Shown: positions 1 through 11,299 of the stretch, piece after piece | How the letters are laid out: the number at the start of each line of letters is the position of its first letter | Numbering within the stretch: the stretch's first letter is position 1 | Program-made: the position numbers and the translations under genes | Origin: Asterella californica | Lineage: Eukaryota; Streptophyta; Marchantiopsida; Marchantiales; Aytoniaceae | Assembly (NCBI GenBank): GCA_036924285.1 | Contig: JAYKYS010000012.1 | Span: 3,720,001 to 3,784,000 of the forward strand | Reading direction: 5' to 3' | Length of the DNA: 64,000 bases | Notes under the pieces: model-generated | Databases searched by the model: none | Told to the model about the DNA's origin: nothing | Seen by the model: the letters and a program-made list of their open reading frames with translations, nothing else

Positions 1-379
1 GCTGATAAGGACATATCGGAATTTCACCTCTTTGTGATCGGTAATTACTTGTTTGACTTATTGGTAAATATGCTTTTGAACTACTATTTGATGCAGTGTT
101 TTGATTATCTTAGCTCAAATGAAGAAACTTATCTTACAGGAAATTTCATACAACTGATTAAAGGAGAGAAATAAAATCTTAACCCATGACATGTGAATAT
201 TCCAGCAGCAGAAGTTGAAATATTATATCAGACATGCAATCCTAACATAATTTAACAGAGTGTACGTACATGCAGAACTGAACTGTATATACTAAACACT
301 TCGATTAGTAGTATATTCACTACAGTGACAACTTTTGAATGGGTATGTTTACAAGAGAAGTTTGAAAGAAGAACAGTAC

Positions 380-443
380 CTGAACTGAAGAACGTCGAAG
401 TAAATTGTGCTGTAGATGGTACTCCTCTCCAAGAAACGTTAAG
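380..443 (-). other. exon-like block A' of an unrecognised duplicated gene
   Basis: Read on the minus strand this block is preceded by CTGCAG (acceptor-like) and followed by GTACTG (donor-like). One frame gives LNVSWRGVPSTAQFTS. Diverged versions lie near 2761-2830 (minus) and 7523-7600 (plus, LNISWRGGPSTGQFT). Just upstream, around 535-560, a frame reads VQVEVYCPICSA, matched at 7.39 kb by VQVQVDCPIC. Conservation of this protein frame between inverted copies suggests exons, but I do not recognise the family and found no complete gene. Confidence 0.35.
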
Positions 444-689
444 CTGCAGAGACCAGAAGAATATGCAGTGAACTGAAGTGTAACGATGAATGCCAGTAAG
501 TTCAAATCACTCTCGGTATCATGCAGAACAAATTGGACAATAAACTTCAACTTGAACCTTGAGTTTACATGTTAATTAGATACATTAGTTTCTAGACACT
601 AACTTCAGTACGGAAATGTGTACTATCGAGTGTTAGAAGAGACTATACTAAAAACGACAAGAAAAACAGATGATCATGAAAAAGCTTAC

Positions 690-743
690 CTCTCTTCCAA
701 CTGCAAGTTTGCTCTGATACTGGTCCTGGAAGCAACCTCCAAG
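690..743 (-). other. exon-like block A2 (LGGCFQDQ...)
   Basis: A 54-bp, 18-codon block lies between an acceptor-like AACAG and a donor-like GTAAG on the minus strand and reads LGGCFQDQYQSKLAVGRE. Diverged versions occur at about 3700-3745 (minus), 5650-5700 (plus) and 6987-7036 (plus, LGGSFQYQDKIEPGRA). The upstream partner exon ends at 891 with donor GTAAG. It is probably the same unknown gene as the other blocks of the first 8 kb. No function is recognised. Confidence 0.35.
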
Positions 744-890
744 CTGTTCAAATGCAGTACAGAATGAGAGACCTGTAGAGATCGATACAAATATATAGAG
801 AGATGACTCACTAACACTTATTTGATTCAGATCTAAAAAGACAAAATAATACCAAAGAAAAATGACCAGAGTTGTGAGAATAGTACTTAC

Positions 891-945
891 CGGTACCAAA
901 TTGGGAGGTCCAGAATCACACCGGATGGGGAAGTGAAACTGTAAG
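891..945 (-). other. exon-like block A1 ending at a GTAAG donor
   Basis: On the minus strand this reads toward a donor at 890 (GTAAG) and encodes approximately GVILDLPIWYR. Matching blocks at about 3890-4015 (minus, twice), 5440-5480 (plus) and 6800-6842 (plus) keep the same pattern: a Gly-Val-Ile/aromatic-Asp/Gly-Leu/Ser-Pro stretch followed by a splice donor. A strong hairpin overlaps its upstream edge. Unrecognised. Confidence 0.3.
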
Positions 946-972
946 ATTCCTTACAGTTTCAGTTCCCCATCC
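923..972. repeat. 23-bp-arm hairpin
   Basis: Arms 923-945 and 950-972 are reverse complements with a single mismatch around a 4-nt loop (attc). Arms start GGATGGGGAA. The stem is too short and the loop too small for an ordinary plant pre-miRNA. Confidence 0.7.
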
Positions 973-1159
973 TGTTATTTCATATTTACTTATTTTGATG
1001 TCTGTATTAATATTAAGTCTCTTGGACTACCTTGAGTCCTTATTTTGATGCTTGTATTTTGTCTCTGACACTAGTCTTATCAGTAACGATGTTACCTTTT
1101 TGCTGTGTGCTGGTTGGCGGGGACAATTTACACTGGTACATTCTGTTACGTCCCACAGT

Positions 1160-1645
1160 TCATTCTAGCTAGTCTCATGATCAAGGGAAGTGACAATGAC
1201 ATGATAACTGTTACAGATGTTACCCTTGAGTCAGACACTGACTTGCATGCAAAAGTCTTCGCTCAGTTTGACAGCCATCTGGCATATGAAACCACTCATT
1301 CGTTAGTTCATTAGTACAGTTCTGTTATATCCATCCTGCAAACAGTTACACTTCTAGTTTTATGATCAAGGGTAGATCATAGTGGAATTACTAATGCAAT
1401 TGACACTGACTGTGACCCAAAAATTCTTCAGCCTATGCAGAAAAATACCGACTTTAAAACACTCACTTCTACCGATTAAATTGGAATAGTTCTGTACCAT
1501 ACAAATACATCCTGCATGCAGTTACACTTCCTAGTCTCATGATCAAAGGAAGGTCATAGTCCTGGAAGTTACCGATGCTACACTTGACACTGACTTTGAT
1601 CCTGAAGTCTTCAGCCTCGGCACAACAAAAAAACTTAAAACCGTT
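1160..1645. repeat. imperfect tandem repeat, period about 180 bp, about 2.7 copies
   Basis: Units begin near 1160, 1350 and 1530. Each carries a ctagt-y-t-y-atgatcaa core, then a stretch around acactgac, then catcctgca and gttacactt before the next unit. Inverted, diverged units recur at 6150-6600. No convincing ORF spans them. Confidence 0.6.
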
Positions 1646-2308
1646 AATTCGTCAGAAACAACGATAACAAGTACAAGTAGCAAACGTTTTGTCATAGCAC
1701 TGACATAAACAGGAAGTCAACTAATTAACAGACAGCAACTGCAAGCACAAGTAGAAGAGCAGTAAGCAACCGTCCGTGGGAAGGATAAGTCTAAATCGAT
1801 GAATTAGGCATGGTAGGACCCGGAGGGAGAAGTTTGAGCGCTCATAACCACGTCAAGGACAAGAACCTGATCGATCAGGTTCATGAGTTATAGTTGTGAA
1901 CAGGCGGATCAGGAAAGAATAACCCCCATTCTGGAACTACTGAGAATATTGTACATAGCATCGAGAATGTACCTGAGGATGATGTAAATAGTTTATCCCT
2001 CATGTTATTGGACATGTACAGAGGGCCTCCTTGCCTGCCTTCCATTCTGAATTAAATATATCGGCATTCTCCGACAGAGCAGGCGGCGGAATGTCACTAA
2101 GCAGTTATATCTAGTACTATCTTGGAGGACTATATCTAAAGTAGGTCTTGGTTGGAAACTTTAAGGTACGTTAGGCTTGTCCCATACGTCAATAAGCTTC
2201 CAATTATATTCGGTTCTAGATTTCATTAGCCTAAACAGTTCTAGAGTACACGCCCTCTCATTCACCATTCAATTGATCAAACCGTCAGCTAGCCAGAAAT
2301 CGAAATCC

Positions 2309-2341
2309 AAGGTCCATGATCAAAACATGATCATGGACCTT
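2309..2341. repeat. perfect 14-bp-arm hairpin
   Basis: Arms 2309-2322 (AAGGTCCATGATCA) and 2328-2341 are perfect reverse complements around a 5-nt loop. No T-tract follows, and nothing ties it to a gene. Confidence 0.7.
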
Positions 2342-2744
2342 GAAGAGAATGTAATCAAGCAATGGATTTATGCCGAAGACAAATTAAACATCTTAAAGGA
2401 CATGGGCGGTAGTACTCAGTACTACCGACTTGCTTGACTCCTCGTTGTGTTTCTGAAAACTTTATGCAAGCTGAGTCTATATTTATTTTGCTTGTCGAAT
2501 GATAAACTTGAACAACATTAGTCTACTATTTTCCGAGAGCAATTACCGTAAACACAAAAGAAATATTTAGAAAAATTTTTCAAGAATTTGAACATGAACA
2601 AAGTAGAGAACCACTGCATGTGTGAACAACGTCATGCAAGAAGATCTACTTTTATCAAACACCCTCATCCATATATATGATAACTCCCCGGACATGCATT
2701 ACTTGATATTTTCACCTTGGCAAGTATGAAGTTTGAAAGAAACA

Positions 2745-2960
2745 GAAACATACCTGTTTTTTAAGAACGGAAAGTGTTCCTAAGATGGTACTCCTCTCCA
2801 GGAAATGTCAAATCTTCAAACTTGAGGGTAGACCATCTCCAAAGAATACAGTGTACGAGAGTGAAACGATCTTTGTCAGTATGTTAAATCTCTCCCTCTA
2901 AATGGCAAAATTTATGTTGCAGACCATGTAGGCATTCAATTTAAACTTTAATCTTGAGTT
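2745..2960 (-). other. exon-like block B' (ISWRGVPS)
   Basis: Second minus-strand copy of the A' block. A frame reads DISWRGVPS and then stops, and the following sequence carries GTATG. The upstream part (about 2920-2960) resembles the start of the A' exon. It appears more decayed than A'. Confidence 0.3.
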
Positions 2961-3310
2961 TGCATTGCTAGATATATCCTCTTGACAATACTATAGCTAG
3001 CTTTTATAGAATAAGTCCATATTCTGATGGAAGAATTATCCAGTGATAACTACCAAAGAATTATCCCACGTAGGATGATCATGATCAATCTAGGTTGCAA
3101 AGGTAGAACATAACCATGAAGACGATCAGAAGACTGCGTTCAACTTGTTGAAAATAGTTTTTAGTTATTGTTGCGTGTCGGGAAGTAAAAAATTGTCATC
3201 GTCATTTAGGATTTGGTGTGACAAGCTTCAATTGCAAGATATTATTTGACTTTCAATACATATGCAACAACATCAAAAGACTCGGAGGCCTTATCGATGC
3301 AACGCATCTG

Positions 3311-3422
3311 TAATAGAATTTCAAAACTTTTCCGTTTCAGTGCTGTCTCCTTCTTCAAGAGAGTAATAGAATTTCAAAACTTTTCCGTTTCAGTGCTATC
3401 TCCTCAAGAGAGGGAGATAGCG
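3311..3422. repeat. 53-bp tandem duplication plus 9-bp-arm hairpin
   Basis: A block beginning taatagaatttc at 3311 is repeated from 3364, period 53 bp. The end of the second copy forms a hairpin (GCTATCTCC / GGAGATAGC, about 3396-3422). Confidence 0.65.
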
Positions 3423-3694
3423 CTATAGCGTGCTAAGTGACTTTTTCTCTCTGTCACATGTGTTAGATCCTGCGAACCAGACTGGAAACCTGCATCATCT
3501 GCAACGAGAGTAAAAAGTAACACACATCACATCCCCAATGTCATACAGAAAATACAGTGTTTATCACTACGTTCTAATTCGACTGTGAAAAAATAAGTTT
3601 TCATGCTCAATGTGGATGTCCAAGAAATTTAAAGCAAAACAGCTTCCATGCATTGGCAAAGAAAAGAGGTGAGAAATCATACCCACTAGTACTC

Positions 3695-3907
3695 TTATAC
3701 GTTCTGTCTGATCCTTGATCTTTGAAAACCGTCTATGAGCTGTTCATGCATAAGAAAGATACACAGGGAGATTCTTGAGTTTCCACGACTCATGATCACT
3801 TGACTAGTTTGCTTCAGAATGGACAGAATAACAACAGAATAAAGACGATCATAGTTGAGAGAATAATACTTACACGCATCACTCCAATTTGCAGTTGGGA
3901 GATCCAA
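3695..3907 (-). other. exon-like block set B of the duplicated unknown gene
   Basis: Minus-strand copy of the A1/A2 pair, open for 70 codons because the intron-like stretch is also open. The A1-like part ends near 3880 at a GTAAG donor. The A2-like part (HEQLIDGFQRSRIRQ, about 3700-3750) follows. Copies C and D on the plus strand have the same order, so this is one gene duplicated in both orientations. Family unknown. Confidence 0.3.
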
Positions 3908-4052
3908 AAATCACACCGCGTGAAGAGACAGAGCCACAAGATTTCCTCGCATTCAGAGAATAATACTTACACGTATCACTCCAGTTTGCAGTTGGGAGAT
4001 CCAAAAATCACACCGCGTGAAGAGACGGAGCCACAAGATTTCCACGCATTCA
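3859..4052. repeat. 97-bp tandem duplication of the A1-type exon
   Basis: Bases 3859-3955 are repeated with few changes at 3956-4052. Each unit includes the splice-donor end of the A1-type block, so the exon end itself has been duplicated. The period is not a multiple of three. Confidence 0.75.
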
Positions 4053-4059
4053 CATTATT

Positions 4060-5410
4060 ACTATCGCGATGCATAACCTTGACTTACATGATGCTCGTAT
4101 TATGTTCTATGGCTTGTCTTCTTGTAACCTGCAGAGGACGTAAGCGATATTTAGTGTAACAAAGTAGGCAGCAGAACTATAGATCCCAACTACCTCACAC
4201 ACTCTCACGCGGGCTCGAGCTCCACCCCAACGTTGAATACAAAGAAACTCTCCTACTCACTACGCCCACAAGACACACGTAATTGCAGCTCCGCAGGGAT
4301 TGATAACCATTACCTAACTTTGTATGGAGTGACTACAGTTTGAATATGAAACTTGGGTTTACACAATAGACCCAGGTTTAGATAGTCAAGGTTGATATAG
4401 TAAAGATAGAGATCAAACTATAAATCAGAGAAGGATAATCTTCGCTTAGGCAGAAGAAACGAATACAAATGTTTAAAACATGCTAAAGGTCCACAGAGTT
4501 AATTCAAGTTACATTCCTGGTATATTTACTTATTAGTTTGTTTTGTGGTGCAACAGCTATCCCTATGTCCGTATAAATGGTAAGTTGTTTTTCCTTCGAT
4601 AAGTGCGATAACCTAACCGGTTATAGGTGGTATCTTATAATTGTTTCTTCTACTCAATTGGCAATGAGAATTTGATGTTTTTCTACCTCTTGCTATTTGG
4701 TAAACTCTATAAATTTTCAACGTGTTTGGAGTAAAAAAGTTGCAATTAAAGACACTGAATTAAATCGTTATTTGCTGTCGTCGGAATGGGACATCGGGAG
4801 CCATTATACCGTAAACCATCGCTATATGAGAGGAAGAGAAACAAAAGGTACTTGCGTGGAGAATCGTTATTGCTTAACCCATGTGAGTAAAAGGAGGCCA
4901 TTGAGCAGAAAAAGAGAATTTCAATGGAAACCCTAAGGAATAAAGCAAACTTTTGGATTAAAAAGGATGGGCTTAAACCCTACAAAGAAAAAACAGAACT
5001 AGAACCATTAAACTGAAAGAAACTAATAAGAAAAACTGAAGTTATAGCACTAGTAAAAGTGAAGAAATAGGTTTGATTTATTCATCTCATAAGAGTGGGA
5101 GCAATAGGAAAACGTTATTAAACGCAAAAACCGAAAGTATTAGGTTCCTAGAAAGAAATATTAAAATTTATGGAAATAACAAAGTTATAACAGTAATGAA
5201 AGTGAAGCAAGAGGTTTAATTTATTCTCCGAAAAGCCTAATTTCGTAAAAGGAATTATTACAAATTGATCACAGCAATAGCAATAATTTGTTCCTCTGAA
5301 AGTATTAAATAAATTGAATGTTGGAATGTAACGAAAATGTTTAAAAATGCTACAAAAGGAAAATATTAAAAAAGGCATCAGAAAAATCACACTTGTTGAT
5401 ATAGTGAAAG
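4060..5410. other. no gene recognised; one imperfect 143-bp tandem repeat
   Basis: Open stretches (for example plus 4697-4936) have no recognisable motif or duplicated counterpart. From about 5039 a block starting gttata and containing agtgaag-aa-aggttt-attta recurs from about 5182, period roughly 143 bp. The rest is AT-rich. Confidence 0.45.
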
Positions 5411-5419
5411 AGAGGAGTC

Positions 5420-6125
5420 TCTCGGATTCATGTCTTCACGCGGTGTGACTTTTGGACCTCTCTTAGATCTTCACTCTGTTGGATTTGGATCTCACAATGC
5501 GAACTAGAATGAATTCATGTTCATACTATTCTCTTGACTCTGGTCGTCTTTCTCCGGTGTTATTCAGTCCATTCGGGAGCGAATTAGTCAAGTGAATATG
5601 GAAACTCAAGTATCTCAAGACTTGACAATGTGTATATTTGTAACGCAAGCTTGGAGACAGTTTTCGAAGAACAAGGATCAACGATGCAGAACGAACCTAG
5701 AAGAATACTAGTGGGCAGAATTTCTCACCTCTTCTATTTGGAAGCGGTTTTGTTTTCTTGGACATCACATCTGGCACTGTAGAATCAATTTTCCCACAGA
5801 GTTAGAACCTGGTAGTAAACACTGTATCATTATATGAAATTGGAGATGTGATGTGTGTTGTTTTCTACTCTGTTTGCAGATGATGCAGGGATCTCACACA
5901 TATGATAGAGAAAAAGTAACTTGGAACGCAGCAAGATTTGCAAGTCCCTCTTCCTAGTAGGATATGAAGAGACGAAGATAGCGCTGGAGGACTTGCAGTG
6001 CTATCACCGTCCCTTCTCGACATACTAAGACGGGAGCTAGTATGAATGGAAAAGTTTTGAAGTTCTATTACAAATGCGGGGATAAAACCGCTGTTGGATA
6101 CTTCAAAATCAGTTAGCATCTTCAA
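5420..6125 (+). other. exon-like block set C of the duplicated unknown gene
   Basis: Plus-strand copy. The A1-like part is near 5440-5480 and the A2-like part near 5650-5700, followed by a later exon-like segment after TTTGCAG at about 5880. The tail, about 6025-6120, reads NGKVLKFYYKCGDKTAVGYF and then stops (TAG). This tail looks protein-like, but I cannot assign it. The copy has stops and no continuous reading frame. Confidence 0.3.
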
Positions 6126-6149
6126 GCTGTCTACATCAGGTACATTCTC

Positions 6150-6600
6150 AACGATATGTACAATATCCTTTGATCATGAAACTAGAAGTGTAACTGCATG
6201 CATGATGTACTTGTATGGTGCAGAAATGGACCAGTTTAATCCGTACAAGTGAGTGAGTGGTTCAAAGTCGTTTTTTCTTGTCGAAGCTAATAAGAAGACT
6301 TTTTGCAATCAAAGTCAGTGTCAAGTGCATCAGTTATTCCACTATGATCACTCGTTGATTCATAAAACTAGAAGTGTAACTGTTTGCAGGATATGTATAA
6401 CAGAATTCTACCAAATGAATGCTATCCGGAATCTGAGGAATAAGTGGTTTCAAGTGGTTTCTTGTGCCAGCTAGCCTGTGAGACAAGTGAAGACTTTTGC
6501 ATCAAAGTCAGTATACATGACTCAAGGGTAACATCGGTAACAGTTACAGTACTTAATTAATGTTATCTTCCCTTGATCATGCGACTGGAACTGTAACTGT
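6150..6600. repeat. inverted copies of the 1.16-1.65 kb tandem repeat
   Basis: Motifs such as gatcatgaaactagaag followed by tgtaactgcatgcatg are the reverse complement of the units at 1160-1645. With the exon-block order they show that 0.3-1.7 kb and 6.1-7.6 kb form a diverged inverted duplication. Confidence 0.55.
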
Positions 6601-6779
6601 ACCAGAAATTTACCAGTGTAATTTGTCCCCACCAAGCAGCATACAGCAAAATGGTAATATGGTTTCCAACCGAACTGACGATGGTTTCAACCGGATTAAC
6701 CATCTTATCAAAAAAGTCAGGCTAGTGCCAGAGACAGAATACAGAAAGCAAAATAAGTTAAGGCTAGCGAGTTCAGATC

Positions 6780-7040
6780 CTATAATGAAAGTGAGGAATT
6801 CAAGTATGATTGTTGGACCTCCCAAATTGCGATTGGTACCGGTAAATGCTATATATTCTCTCACCTGGTCTCTCTCTCTGGTATTATTTGTCTTTCTGAG
6901 GCAAATCGGTATTAGTAAGCTTACGCCATCTCTCTGTATATTTGTGCCTAGATCTCTCACTTTGTTCAGAATGTGATCATGAACAGCTTGGAGGCAGTTT
7001 TCAGTACCAGGATAAGATAGAACCTGGAAGAGCGGGTGCC
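6780..7040 (+). other. exon-like block set D of the duplicated unknown gene
   Basis: Plus-strand copy. The A1-like block ends near 6842 (GGTACCG then GTAAATG, donor-like). After about 140 bp the A2-like block begins after GAACAG at 6987 and reads LGGSFQYQDKIEPGRA. This inverts 690-930, where the same two blocks and the GGTACC border appear on the minus strand. Protein family not recognised. Confidence 0.35.
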
Positions 7041-7379
7041 ATTTTTCACCTCTTTTACTACGAAGCTGTTTTGTTTTTCTTCTCGCGCGTTACTGTATAG
7101 TCAATTCTACACAGCTGAATGATAGTACACATCATATTCTGTATGGATTGAGGATGTTCATGCTGTGTGTTACCTTCTGCTTTATTGCGCATGCAGACGC
7201 TGCAGGCTGCAGGTTTCAGATGAATCGCTCGTTCGATCATCTGGCATGTTCGATCGCTCGCTCATCCGAAGTGTTCTAATTCTCTGGTAATTTCTTTCTT
7301 CACAATTACTATGTTACTGTGTGACTAGAACTGAAGCTAGCTAATGTATGTAAGAGATATATGTATCTTAAGATGCATT

Positions 7380-7640
7380 CAAAAAGCAAGGTTCAAGTTC
7401 AAGTGGATTGTCCAATTTGCTGTAGATTCTGCATGCCAGCGCGAGAGAGAGGTTTTAACATGCACTGACAAACATCGTTTCACTCCAATACAGTATATAT
7501 TCTTCTTGTTTATACACAACTTTGGCGCCCGGTTGAACATCTCTTGGAGAGGAGGACCATCGACAGGACAGTTTACTTGGTGTTCTACAAAAAATGGTAT
7601 CGTTCTCGCTTCTTTCGAACTTCTTGATGAACCTGCTCTG
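7380..7640 (+). other. exon-like block D' (CPIC ... ISWRGGPS)
   Basis: Plus-strand counterpart of 330-560. Two pieces are recognisable: VQVQVDCPIC near 7393-7425, and LNISWRGGPSTGQF near 7530-7580 with the tryptophan-arginine-glycine core kept. The CxxC pair hints at metal binding, but no zinc-finger signature is complete. Confidence 0.35.
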
Positions 7641-7699
7641 TCGCTTATTGATGAGAAAACTAACCAGAACAACTGGAAGAACCAAAACCGCCTAGAACC

Positions 7700-9970
7700 C
7701 AGTCATGCGCTGGTGGTCTTAAACTAGAGTCCTTCAACTTCTGCGGGTTGGAAACAGGTGAAGTGGCCAAGCGCCTGAGAGAAGGCCCTGCACATCTCGG
7801 TGTGAGAGAAACATCGAGGACCATAGACATGGTAGTTCTCAGTTGCAAGCTATCTCATTATACACGGTATGGTTCCATTTGTAGAACTCAAGCTGATAAT
7901 CACCGGGTACGAAAAGTTCAAGTTTCTTTGTTCGTGGTTCTCGTGTTCATCTTAGTTTGGAGAATAGCCTTTGGATACGCCGAGGATAAGAGACTTGACA
8001 ATGTACATTTATGGATATCCCCCGTGTACTGTTATATATATATATCCTGTCCTTTAATGCCAACTCACTCTGCCACTACTGAATCAGAACTAACCTTTGA
8101 TAGTGACTGACTGCAGATCTGGAAAATTCCAATCGAAAGGGATCTGGAAGATGATAGTAGTGAATGAAGTGAAATTGTTGGGTAGGGAGATGTGGTAATG
8201 CGAATAAGTTATTGACATGTATTGGGGCTGGCCCGAGATCGGCTAACGAGAATGGCAAATTAAACGTTTGACTTGTTTGCTGCGGGACTTGAAGCTCAAA
8301 GCTGTGAACGGTCAGACTGACACTAGTCTGACGACTGCTAATTTGAAGGAATCTGGGAAATAGCTCCCAAAGATGATTAACTGTGTAAAGTATTGCATGG
8401 TGTGATATGTGGGGGTTTGAGGAGAAGGGTAAAAGAAGAAAGTAGACCATCACTGGAGCTGGAAGTGTGTGCACACCTCAATCCAAGAGTGAGATATACA
8501 CTTCAAGGCCCGGTGGAATTTTTCTGAGGATTGTATCAAGGAGTCGAGTGGCACATCTCTCGTACTGTCGTAAGGCAAACGGGTTGAGCAACTCTTTTGT
8601 CTACATAGACTCTAGAGGATCCCGAATGACTGAGCATAAACTGTAACAGCGTTCTCTTATTGGTTCACGGGAAAGTGCCCAAGTCGTGTCGATTACTACA
8701 CCATAATGTCGATTACTGCAACATAAGTACACCGAGAAGCTGTCAACCATAAGAAGTGCCTGAGATGCTTTCGACAGTGGCGGAAAGGGAAATTCCGTGA
8801 ATGTTAAATGCATAAACTACTGAATATTCTAGGACTTGTTTCAGAACTAGTTAGATGAAAGTTCGTCTATATCCTCTACACACGATGGTAATGACGTTTT
8901 ATGTTCTTCTGCCATCGCTCCTCAACGTCAATTTATCTGTAATAATTACGGCTTTCTAGTCCTGTCTTGGAACATGGAGCAACCATCTGAGTCTAAAATC
9001 AGAATAAAAATGCTATCGCATCGGTCAAACATGTGACGAGGACCGGTGCTTTATGTAGCTACTCTTCCCGTTTTGCTACGTGCATCTGAGAAAAATTGGT
9101 CTGCCACGTCAGAGAGTCCGTGTTCGCACATGTAATAGCATGCTCATGTCAGAGCACGATACAACTACATCCATAGATAACCGAACTCAGTTAGTTACAG
9201 TACGATAGAAATACTGTAATTTGTGCATCTAGAACCAAGCAAATACCCAAAGGGTATAGGCCATTAACTCTGATTTGGACATGGAAGATAGTAGAAGACT
9301 TGGGAGTAGTACTCGTAGGTATCAGAGATGCTTTGGAACGTTTCTGAACTTACTGAATAAAGCTGTGAAAGAGGTTGTCCTGACAAAACACATGGATGGA
9401 GGCATCACAGAAGCCGATCGACTGTGAGTTTATCCAGAAGAACCTGTCATAATCTGCCTTGGAGGAACCTCTGTATACTGGGTACTGGGTTGGAAGATTA
9501 AGTTTCGACAGGTAACATTCCATCATACACCAGCTGCAGGATGGATGAATAAGATGAGCAGTAGACGAAGTTCTACACTCCTGAAGATCTAGATTGGAGA
9601 ATCTAATACTCCCATATTATATTTATTTAGTGAAATCCAAGAACGGCCGTCCAAGCTGCTTCTCTAGTCCTATCTACAGAAGCTTCAAGAAACTGCAGCT
9701 GCTGAAGAAGTACTCCGAAGACCTGGTCAATTAGTTAAGAGGTCACTCAAAGTTAATGTCTCTTTTATTCTCTTTTGTTGTTTCTTTTATCAGCATATAT
9801 ATAGTCAAGTTGTCTAAGGTCTGAAGTTATTCCTGCTAACACATCCTTCCTGCTCGCACTTAATAACCGAAACTCAATTACCTAATCTAGCTTTACCTTC
9901 CGAAATCACATGAATATGAAGTTATTGTCATGAATTGAATTCGAAACTGTGCTGTATAGGCGTCTGAAGT
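7700..9970. other. no gene recognised
   Basis: The longest open stretch, minus 8076-8474 (132 codons), has no recognisable domain and no duplicated counterpart. Small local hairpins (for example GTCAGACT/AGTCTGAC near 8311-8332) are unremarkable. Confidence 0.4.
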
Positions 9971-9973
9971 AGA

Positions 9974-10280
9974 GCGTATATAAGCGAAAGGTTAATTATA
10001 ACATGGATGGGAACACCAGCAAAGTGTATAAGCGAAAGGTTAATTATAACATGCATGGGAAAACCAGCAAAATATACATTTTATTCTCTAGGGGTCATTA
10101 ACACTGTCAATCATTTGGCAGATCTAGAAACCGTCACCAGCATTAGGTGTATGTTAACGTTGCTAGGAACTACTAAGCTAGGAACCCAAGAGTTTCTTCC
10201 CGTATCCACAAGCTAGCTAGCTATTCGCACGACTTGGATATATCACTGCGATATTTGTTGCATCTTCTGCGTGTACGAAC
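9974..10280 (+). pseudogene. relic of SWEET exon 1 and intron 1 with 48-bp tandem duplication
   Basis: From about 10110 to 10265 the sequence follows intron 1 of the SWEET genes at 24.5, 38.5 and 54.9 kb: gatctagaaaccgtcac, then cattaggtgta, then aagctaggaaccc, then agagtttcttcc, then a tatatcact block. Upstream, a weaker match aligns with the end of SWEET exon 1 (gggaa ... ttcttctct). A 48-bp unit, from about 9977 and again from about 10025, is tandemly duplicated in frame (MGTPAK / MGKPAK). Exon 2 and everything downstream are absent. It is a broken remnant older than the three intact copies. Confidence 0.6.
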
Positions 10281-11290
10281 TAGTTGGAATGCACTTTTCA
10301 TCGAATTAGACACTAGAGAAACAAGTCTCTACGCATGCAATGGAATTGCAAGGGCTATGCGTTTGCAAAACCTCACAATCCTAGAAGGTGAAATCTGTGA
10401 AAGTGAATATTAAAAGTGAAATCTATCTCATCTCACGAGTCTTAGAAGGTGATATATGTGCAGTGTAATTCTAGAGATGTGGATGAATGTTAAAAAAATG
10501 ATGAAAATTCATATAGTCTTTGAAATCTATGATAAGATTATCTTCAGATACTGAAAGAAATAGTTTATAATTTTAATGTAGCTCACAACAAGCATCTTTA
10601 AACATGTCTTCATATATTGATAATAACATGTATGCATCATTTATGCAAATATATACTTGTGAAGCTTCGGATCATTTTGAGGACAATGATCCTAAGAATT
10701 TTCGGATTTATGATTATGTAGAAGTTTATGAGTCTTTGGACAGATTCGAAGATAGTGATAAGTTACAACTGCAGAAAAGAACATTTAGAATATTGTGAAG
10801 GTTAGGAAGGATAATTTCATACTGTGTTATTACATACATCTCAAAATTTATGAATGTTAAAAAAATATACATAAATGACATTGTGTTAGTTTTCAGTTTC
10901 TGTATGATGCAAATATTGTTAAAAAATGTGAAGGAGTATATTATGTCATAGTTGTTGAAATTAGCTTCGATGCATATGAATTTGTATTGAATGATCCAAA
11001 TGATGAGCGTATGAAGAAAATAAATAGATTAATTTGTTTAGTTACATGAGAATATATTAACATATGATTATTTTTGAAATGAGAAAGTATATCATGGAGA
11101 TTGTGAGAGATGTTGTGAAGATTATGTACATTGGAGTATCAATTATATATAAGATATACAAGATATGTATAGAATAATTTGAATCTTGAGATCGTCTTGA
11201 GAGCAATGATGAATAGTTACTATGAAATAAAACATTGAGAATATTATAAATGTTAGAATGAGCATGTTTATATTATATTGAACAGTTGTG
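10280..11290. other. AT-rich sequence with diverged direct repeats
   Basis: Strongly AT-rich, unlike the DNA left of 10.3 kb. A block around 10745-10830 (gatagtgataagttac ... gaatattgtgaaggttag) is repeated in diverged form around 11200-11280. Plus 10604-10798 is open for 64 codons with many acidic and aromatic residues; I do not recognise it. It may belong to the same foreign segment as the Helitron-like ORF that follows. Confidence 0.4.
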
Positions 11291-11299
11291 TTCATCAAC

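Noticed and set aside
8076..8474. 132-codon minus-strand ORF.
   Set aside because: Neither strand shows a recognisable domain or second copy; likely chance.
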